DNA of 52,993 nucleotides from Arenibacter amylolyticus (lineage in GTDB: Bacteria; Bacteroidota; Bacteroidia; Flavobacteriales; Flavobacteriaceae), in NCBI RefSeq assembly GCF_002150785.1, contig NZ_MTAZ01000042.1, positions 1 through 52,993 of the forward strand, read 5' to 3'. The notes under the pieces were generated by a model, which had not been told where the DNA came from, searched no databases, and saw nothing but the letters and a program-made list of their open reading frames with translations. Within the stretch, counting starts at the first letter, position 1, and every line of letters begins with the position of its first letter. Below are positions 47,791 through 52,993 of the stretch, piece after piece. The position numbers were made by a program, and so were the translations under genes.

Positions 47791-47818
47791 CGCTTTATTT
47801 AATTGAATCTTTAACAGT

Positions 47819-49093
47819 ATGCAACGGGATAATTTAATTTTTGAACTAATTGAGGAGGAAAGGGAACGCCAAATTGATGGAATAGAACTTATCGCTTCGG
47901 AAAATTTTGTAAGTCCACAAGTAATGGAAGCGGCTGGGTCCGTACTTACCAACAAATATGCTGAAGGTTACCCTGGTAAGCGATATTATGGTGGATGTGA
48001 AGTAGTGGACGAAGTAGAGGAAATTGCCAGGAACAGGGCAAAGGAGTTGTTTGGTGCGGCTTATGCCAACGTACAGCCCCATTCTGGTTCTCAGGCGAAC
48101 GCCTCTGTATACCACGCTTGTTTACAGCCGGGCGATACCATTCTTGGTTTTGACCTCTCTCATGGGGGGCATTTAACCCATGGTTCTCCCGTAAACTTTT
48201 CGGGTAGATTGTACAATCCTGTGTTTTACGGGGTAGATAAGGAAACCGGTAAATTGGATTATGACAAAATTCAGGAAATCGCTACCAAGGAAAAGCCGAA
48301 AATGATTATTGCTGGAGCCTCTGCTTACTCCATGGATATGGATTTTAAAAGGTTTAGAGAGATTGCAGATAGTGTTGGGGCACTTTTATTAGCAGATATT
48401 TCGCATCCTGCCGGACTCATTGCTAAAGGAATTCTTAGTGATCCCATTCCACATTGCCATATTGTAACCACTACTACCCACAAAACTTTGCGTGGTCCTA
48501 GGGGAGGACTTATTTTGATGGGAGAGGATTTTGATAACCCCTTCGGAATTAAATTAAAAAATGGGAAGCTTAGAAAGATGTCTGCTTTGTTAGACTTAGC
48601 GGTATTCCCAGGAAACCAAGGAGGACCCTTAATGCATGTTATTGCTGCAAAAGCTGTAGCTTTTGGAGAAGCCCTTACGGACGATTTCTTGCATTATATG
48701 TTGCAGGTTAAAAAGAACGCTGCTGCCATGGCCAACGCCTTTGTAGAAAAGGGATATAAGATTATTTCTGGAGGTACGGAAAACCATATGATGTTGATAG
48801 ACCTAAGAAGTAAGGATATAACTGGTAAGGATGCAGAAAACCTATTGGTAAAAGCCGATATCACCGTGAATAAAAACATGGTTCCTTTTGATGATAAATC
48901 TCCCTTTGTAACTTCAGGGATACGTATTGGTACCGCTGCAATTACTACCAGAGGACTTAAGGAAGAGCATATGCCGGTAATCGTAGGACTAATTGATCAG
49001 GTATTGACCAATCCCGAAGATGAGGCAGTTATCCAATCTGTTAAGGAGAAAGTAAACGAATTGATGCATAACCGAGAGCTGTTTGTAGCTTAA
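47819..49093 (+). CDS. glyA: Serine hydroxymethyltransferase
   Basis: Interconverts serine and glycine and supplies one-carbon units to tetrahydrofolate. The 424-aa PLP enzyme has the lysine K222 in [21 protein letters not shown] near the N-terminus and PYYGG-like KRYYGGCE. It is monocistronic, with a promoter box upstream and a terminator after. Confidence 0.97.
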   Translation: MQRDNLIFELIEEERERQIDGIELIASENFVSPQVMEAAGSVLTNKYAEGYPGKRYYGGCEVVDEVEEIARNRAKELFGAAYANVQPHSGSQANASVYHACLQPGDTILGFDLSHGGHLTHGSPVNFSGRLYNPVFYGVDKETGKLDYDKIQEIATKEKPKMIIAGASAYSMDMDFKRFREIADSVGALLLADISHPAGLIAKGILSDPIPHCHIVTTTTHKTLRGPRGGLILMGEDFDNPFGIKLKNGKLRKMSALLDLAVFPGNQGGPLMHVIAAKAVAFGEALTDDFLHYMLQVKKNAAAMANAFVEKGYKIISGGTENHMMLIDLRSKDITGKDAENLLVKADITVNKNMVPFDDKSPFVTSGIRIGTAAITTRGLKEEHMPVIVGLIDQVLTNPEDEAVIQSVKEKVNELMHNRELFVA

Positions 49094-49112
49094 GGATAAG
49101 TAATAAATAAGC

Positions 49113-49148
49113 AAAAAGCCAGCACTTTTAAGTGTTGGCTTTTTTTTT
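49113..49148 (+). terminator. Rho-independent terminator after glyA
   Basis: Stem AAAAGCCAGCACTT / AAGTGTTGGCTTTT with one wobble pair, then eight T. Confidence 0.85.
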
Positions 49149-49173
49149 GCTGTAGAGTGAAATTAATATCCGG

Positions 49174-49842
49174 CTAGAAAATCTGCACGTCCCCTTTTAT
49201 CAGTTTTTGGGTAGATAGGTCGTAAACTGCTGCCTTTTCTGCACTGCCAAAGTACATCCCCCAATAGTAAAAATAGTCGCTTGGTTGAGGTGTGTTGTTA
49301 ACCTTTACACCTAAAGACTGGGGTAGGGGATTCGGATCCGGTTGCTCAAATACAGGAATGAAAATTTCATAAGGCGTATCTGATAGCCCCTTTGTATAAT
49401 AAATTGTATGCTTGTCTAATTCGTTGGCAATTTCTTCTAACTGATGCACAATACTTTGTTCGTAAATCCTACTAATTAGGATGTTGGTATCCGTTAAGAC
49501 TATAGAAAGCTCACTGATATCCATGGAAAATTCGTTTACCTCCAGTAAGTCGGAGTACGCCTCATGGAATAAGGTGGTTTTCTTGGGGTTTTGTTTTGGC
49601 GTATCTTCAGGCGATCCATTTGGGTATTGTAAAAAATAGAGCGCTTCTGAAAGACTAAAATTGCAACTGAATTCGATGCTTAAGTGGGCGTCGTTCTCCC
49701 GTTGCCAATAACTGCTGATATTTATATTGGCATAAAAGTCTTTTTCCAAGCGTTTTCTAAATTTTTCTAAGCCTACTATATGGGTACTGGCATTGCAAAC
49801 CTTTTTTCGGTTGTTAAGAAAATCATCGTTTTGTATTGGCAT
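49174..49842 (-). CDS. Protein of unknown function
   Basis: A 222-aa soluble protein with no signal peptide, membrane segment or catalytic motif that I recognise. Features are a basic N-terminal helix (GLEKFRKRLEKDFY), a proline/glycine/asparagine-rich insert near 95-108 and a C-terminus rich in aromatic residues (PSDYFYYWGMYF). No gene family came to mind. It lies 232 bp from the response regulator gene, so it is not clearly in that operon. Confidence 0.65.
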   Translation of the reverse strand: MPIQNDDFLNNRKKVCNASTHIVGLEKFRKRLEKDFYANINISSYWQRENDAHLSIEFSCNFSLSEALYFLQYPNGSPEDTPKQNPKKTTLFHEAYSDLLEVNEFSMDISELSIVLTDTNILISRIYEQSIVHQLEEIANELDKHTIYYTKGLSDTPYEIFIPVFEQPDPNPLPQSLGVKVNNTPQPSDYFYYWGMYFGSAEKAAVYDLSTQKLIKGDVQIF

Positions 49843-50074
49843 CCCTAGAGCGATTTGGTGAAACTAAACTCCAAATTTAAGTTTAAGTCTTATTCACCAT
49901 TGAACTAAAACCTTATAAAAAGTAAGGTTTCCGTCTATTTTGGATGCATTCATCGAAAATTTATCGGTTAAAATACACTATATAGGAATCGCCTAGGGTT
50001 CCACAAAGGCTGGCTAAGCTAGTGCAAATCAGGGATTAATGCTTGTTGGCTCTATGCTGACAGGTGGGTTTTAT

Positions 50075-50743
50075 CTAGAGGAAACCCCTGATTTTTGCTT
50101 CCGTAATGAGTGCAAGGTCATTTTGCTTTTCTACCCCAAAAATTACCTTGAGCTGTCTTTTCCTATTCTCAATACCCGCTAGCGATAGATTTATGTGGTT
50201 CACCATATCCTTTGTTCTGGTGCCGATAGATACGTGATAGAGAATTTTTTTATCATTATCGTCCAAAGTCTCGTCATGAGATACTTTTTTTCGAATGGCC
50301 ACTAGTGCTTTCTGACTGTAATAGGGTGGATTGGTAATAACCCCCTTAACCATGGCTAAAAGTGATTTTTGATCTACTTCTGACTTCACCATGTATCCGT
50401 CCGGATTTACATTTTTTAGGATGCTATTAATCCGGTAATTATCGCTGAAGGACGACATAAAGACTACCTTGGTATCGGGGACGACTTTTCGGGCTAAAAT
50501 TCCCAAATCTTCTCCAGTATAAGGTTCTTCCAAATGAGTTTCTGTTAACTGTATGTCCAGTAAGAGTAGGTCGTACTTAAAAGATCGTGCAGAATCCTCA
50601 ATCTTTTGTTTACCAATTTCATAGGTGTTAGCAGTTTCAACCTTTACGGTAAATTCTTCGAATTCAGCGGCTTCCAATAGGAATTTATAACCAGTAGTGA
50701 TCATTTCATGATCGTCTATCGCTAAGATTCTTAAAGTCTTCAT
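50075..50743 (-). CDS. LuxR/NarL-type response regulator
   Basis: A 222-aa response regulator. The receiver domain has D10 and D11, phosphoacceptor D63 (LLLLDIQL) and lysine in MVKSEVD. The C-terminal helix-turn-helix (LDDNDKKILYHVSIG, IENRKRQLKVIFG) is divergent from the standard LuxR domain. It lies 10 bp after its cognate histidine kinase and is probably phosphorylated by it. Target genes are unknown. Confidence 0.9.
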   Translation of the reverse strand: MKTLRILAIDDHEMITTGYKFLLEAAEFEEFTVKVETANTYEIGKQKIEDSARSFKYDLLLLDIQLTETHLEEPYTGEDLGILARKVVPDTKVVFMSSFSDNYRINSILKNVNPDGYMVKSEVDQKSLLAMVKGVITNPPYYSQKALVAIRKKVSHDETLDDNDKKILYHVSIGTRTKDMVNHINLSLAGIENRKRQLKVIFGVEKQNDLALITEAKIRGFL

Positions 50744-50753
50744 TCTTTATAAG

Positions 50754-52820
50754 TTATGCAGATTTGGGAGCTGCAGGTTTATTTACTTGGTAGGGGATGG
50801 TTACGGTTACCGTTGTTCCCTTGCCAAGTTGACTATCTATGGAATAAGTTCCGTTTAGTTTTTCTAATCGGGATCTCATATTTTTTAGGCCTATTCCTTT
50901 TTTTCCTTTTTTCACATTAAAACCAATACCGTCATCTGTAATAGCGATTTTTAGTTGCTTTTCATCCTTTTCAAAAACAACCGAAACCGAGCTTGCCTGT
51001 GCATGCTTTCTACAGTTTTGCAAGCTCTCTTGTACAATACGGTAAATGTTAATCTTCAATTCTGCCGTTAACTGGTCCCAATCTATGCTATCATCATACT
51101 TAAATTGACATTGCATATTAGAGGAATCCCTTACGGTTTGAAGCAACTCCTCAATGGAGGTGATAAAGTTATGTATTTTTTCTTGGGAAGCTTTGCTTAA
51201 TTCATGAGAAATGGTTCTAATTTCTTCTTCCAGTTGCTGTAGCTTCTCTAATAGTTCTGTTCTTTTTAAAACGGAGGCTTCATCGGTTTTATTATTGAGG
51301 CCCGTAAGTATAAGTCGTATCCCGAACATTTGACCTAAAATGCCGTCGTGTAATTCTTCGGAGACTCTCTTCTTTTCTAACAGCTTACCTTCCTCCATTT
51401 TGGTGCTTTGGGCTAGTAAAAGATTAAATATTTCCTGATTGGTCTTTTGCTGTGCCTGCTCAAACTTTAGTTTCTGGTTTCTTTTTCTCTGATAGAATAT
51501 TAGTAAAAGGAGTACCGCCATAACCAGGGTCCCTGCGGCGATCCCGATCCATAATTGTCGCTGCCGGGCCAATAGAGCATTCTGCTCAATAAATTGATCT
51601 GTCTCAAACCTAATCCTGGTAAACTTATTCTGAATGGTTCGTTCTTCGTGTATTAGGCTATCATTAAGCTTTATGTATTCTTGGGTGTAATGGGTAGCAT
51701 TTATTGGATCTATTCTACCTAGTAAGGCCAATATTTCCAAGGTTCTAAGATTGCTGCTGCTTTGTTTTGCATTTTCTTTACCAATTAATGCATATTTTAA
51801 AGCGTTAATACTATCGCCGTGTTGTAAATAATGATCTGCAAGCTGGTATTGTACAAGGGCCATTCCTCGGGTATCATGTAGGCTATCCTTTATTTTTAAC
51901 ACCTCATTAAAAATATCTACTACCTGCAAGGTATCGCCCAGCTTACTTTTACTATCGGCATAGTTAGAGAGCGCAGTGGCATAACTCTTTAAATTCTTAG
52001 TTTTTATACTATCGGCAGTAATTACCTTTTCAAAATATTCTAGGGCTTTCTGGTGGTTTCCAAGCACTTGATAAACAGTACCTATATTGTTGTAGATTTC
52101 AAGATTTCCAGTACTATTGGGGGCAGCTTTGTTTAAGTAAAATAAGGCCTCGTCATAATAGTTTAATGCTCGCTCGTATTCTTTTAAAGCATTGCTCACA
52201 GAACCGAGATTGGTGTAGCAATAATATAAATTTAGGTATTTATCTAGCGGTTTAAACAGCTCAATGGCTTTCACCGTGTTTATTTCGCTTCCTATATAAT
52301 CCTTTATCGCAGATTGAATGGTGGCCATATTGTACAACATCCTACCACTTTGGTAAGGATTGCCTAGTGCCGAAAATATTTGTTGAGCTTTTGAATAGTG
52401 GTAAAAGGCGCTGTCTACTACGCTGTAGTCATCAAAAAAAGTGGCCAAATCCCAATGGTTATTGGCCAGAGAGGTAGAATCTCCCATGCGCTTGGTGTAT
52501 TGGAGCGCTAGTTTACTGGACTTCCTAAACTTTAGGGAGTCATTTTTTAGTAAGTAATTATAAGAGATGTCGGTAAAATAATTTGCCTTTAGGGAGTCGT
52601 TTTTCGCTTTTAAAGCCAACGCAAAGGCTTTGTCTAAATTGCTTTGGTGCTGGGAAATAGCAGCGCTATTGGCCTTAGATATATAAAACAAGACACTATC
52701 TGTTGGTTGTGAGTGCGCTTGCTCAGTAATGGATTTCTTGGAATAGCTACAACTATAAAGCGTGTAAAGAATTAATAACGCTAATGAAATAAAATACCTA
52801 CATTTTATTCTTTCTTCCAT
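50754..52820 (-). CDS. TPR-containing sensor histidine kinase (HisKA_3 type)
   Basis: A 688-aa sensor with a signal segment and possible lipobox LYSC (C24), then about seven tetratricopeptide repeats in the periplasm (about 60-360), a membrane helix (424-443), a coiled linker, and the kinase: HisKA_3 with phosphoacceptor H491 (SEELHDGILGQ) and a HATPase domain (KGKKGIGLKNMRSR, GKGTTVTVTIP). The TPRs suggest sensing of a partner protein or peptide. The response regulator follows directly. Confidence 0.92.
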   Translation of the reverse strand: MEERIKCRYFISLALLILYTLYSCSYSKKSITEQAHSQPTDSVLFYISKANSAAISQHQSNLDKAFALALKAKNDSLKANYFTDISYNYLLKNDSLKFRKSSKLALQYTKRMGDSTSLANNHWDLATFFDDYSVVDSAFYHYSKAQQIFSALGNPYQSGRMLYNMATIQSAIKDYIGSEINTVKAIELFKPLDKYLNLYYCYTNLGSVSNALKEYERALNYYDEALFYLNKAAPNSTGNLEIYNNIGTVYQVLGNHQKALEYFEKVITADSIKTKNLKSYATALSNYADSKSKLGDTLQVVDIFNEVLKIKDSLHDTRGMALVQYQLADHYLQHGDSINALKYALIGKENAKQSSSNLRTLEILALLGRIDPINATHYTQEYIKLNDSLIHEERTIQNKFTRIRFETDQFIEQNALLARQRQLWIGIAAGTLVMAVLLLLIFYQRKRNQKLKFEQAQQKTNQEIFNLLLAQSTKMEEGKLLEKKRVSEELHDGILGQMFGIRLILTGLNNKTDEASVLKRTELLEKLQQLEEEIRTISHELSKASQEKIHNFITSIEELLQTVRDSSNMQCQFKYDDSIDWDQLTAELKINIYRIVQESLQNCRKHAQASSVSVVFEKDEKQLKIAITDDGIGFNVKKGKKGIGLKNMRSRLEKLNGTYSIDSQLGKGTTVTVTIPYQVNKPAAPKSA

Positions 52821-52833
52821 ATAGCGTGCAAGA

Positions 52834-52874
52834 TAAAAAAAAAGCCCTTAACAAAACTGTTTAGGACTTTTTTA
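52834..52874 (-). terminator. Terminator for the gene at the right edge
   Basis: On the minus strand AAGTCCTAAAC and GTTAAGGGCTT pair with two imperfect positions, then a run of nine T (A at 52835-52843 on plus). Confidence 0.65.
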
Positions 52875-52906
52875 AAATTTTAAGCAGGTATATATTATGC
52901 TACAGT

Positions 52907-52993
52907 TTAGCTAAGTGGGTCTCTTCTGTCCTTGATGATGATGTCCCTGTCGGTTGCTACGGCATTGTCAAAATTGATTGCTTCAAAGTTGAT
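52907..52993 (-). CDS. 3' end of an unidentified gene
   Basis: A frame open from the window edge to a TAA at 52907-52909. It codes 28 residues ending in IIIKDRRDPLS. The following terminator and the regular codon use support a real gene, but the product cannot be named from this fragment. Confidence 0.55.
   Translation of the reverse strand: MNFEAINFDNAVATDRDIIIKDRRDPLS

Noticed and set aside
49908-49930. Hairpin AAACCTTA / TAAGGTTT as a terminator
   Set aside because: AT-rich stem without a proper T run and no gene ends nearby on either strand.

Overview
The window looks like chromosomal core sequence from a marine-type member of the Flavobacteriaceae (Bacteroidota). The evidence is a PorD/DUF4835 protein of the type IX secretion/gliding system, DUF6913 and DUF6503 family proteins, a bacillithiol-associated YtxJ protein, an RprX/RprY-like two-component pair, AT-rich DNA, hardly any Shine-Dalgarno sites, and several promoters of the Bacteroidota form (-7 box TAnnTTTG). 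The genus cannot be fixed from this sequence alone. No rRNA, tRNA or CRISPR array was seen.

Layout. 0.3-6.7 kb (mostly minus): an RsmI-like tetrapyrrole methylase, a low-molecular-weight phosphatase, dnaA, a hotdog thioesterase (plus), a YigZ/IMPACT protein, an EamA transporter, a HAD phosphatase and ribD. 6.8-11.0 kb (plus): prmC, ligA, a fumarylacetoacetate-hydrolase-fold enzyme and a small unknown protein. 11.1-13.0 kb: a NIPSNAP-family gene split by a 1,081-bp IS1595-family element with perfect 13-bp ends and an 8-bp target duplication; the same gene also has an in-frame TGA, and the element's own transposase is frameshifted. 13.1-16.8 kb (minus): an FdhF/YdeP molybdopterin oxidoreductase, a small conserved protein and fdhD. 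16.9-18.6 kb (minus): a 5'-nucleotidase encoded as two separate genes, one per domain. 18.7-20.1 kb (plus): DUF6913 and dapA. 20.5-31.7 kb (plus): bamD, an RNA polymerase omega-like gene, coaBC, porD, recN, fabI, a family-2 glycosyltransferase, a YbbR protein, coaE, then a histidine kinase and response regulator.

31.7-38.0 kb (minus): tightly packed gluconate kinase, miaA, a voltage-gated-type potassium channel with a zinc ribbon, a DnaQ-exonuclease/GIY-YIG fusion, a YggS PLP protein, 3-hydroxybutyryl-CoA dehydrogenase and a Gfo/Idh/MocA oxidoreductase. 38.3-44.5 kb: pcm (plus), smpB (minus), a DUF6503 lipoprotein (plus), a SixA-like lipoprotein (minus), a TetR regulator (minus) and clpB (minus). 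44.7-49.1 kb: ytxJ (plus), an unknown lipoprotein (minus), fumarylacetoacetase (minus) and glyA (plus). 49.2 kb to the end (minus): an unknown protein, a LuxR-type response regulator with its TPR histidine kinase, and the 3' end of another gene.

Functionally this is mostly housekeeping: replication and repair (dnaA, ligA, recN), coenzyme A (coaBC, coaE), riboflavin (ribD), lysine/cell wall (dapA), fatty acids (fabI), translation quality (prmC, smpB, miaA), envelope biogenesis (bamD, porD) and stress (clpB, pcm, ytxJ). I found no convincing new multi-gene system. The most informative novelties are the doubly broken NIPSNAP gene with its IS, several unassigned inverted or direct repeats in promoters (fabI, clpB, the rprXY-like pair, the DUF6913 gene), the split 5'-nucleotidase and the exonuclease/GIY-YIG fusion.
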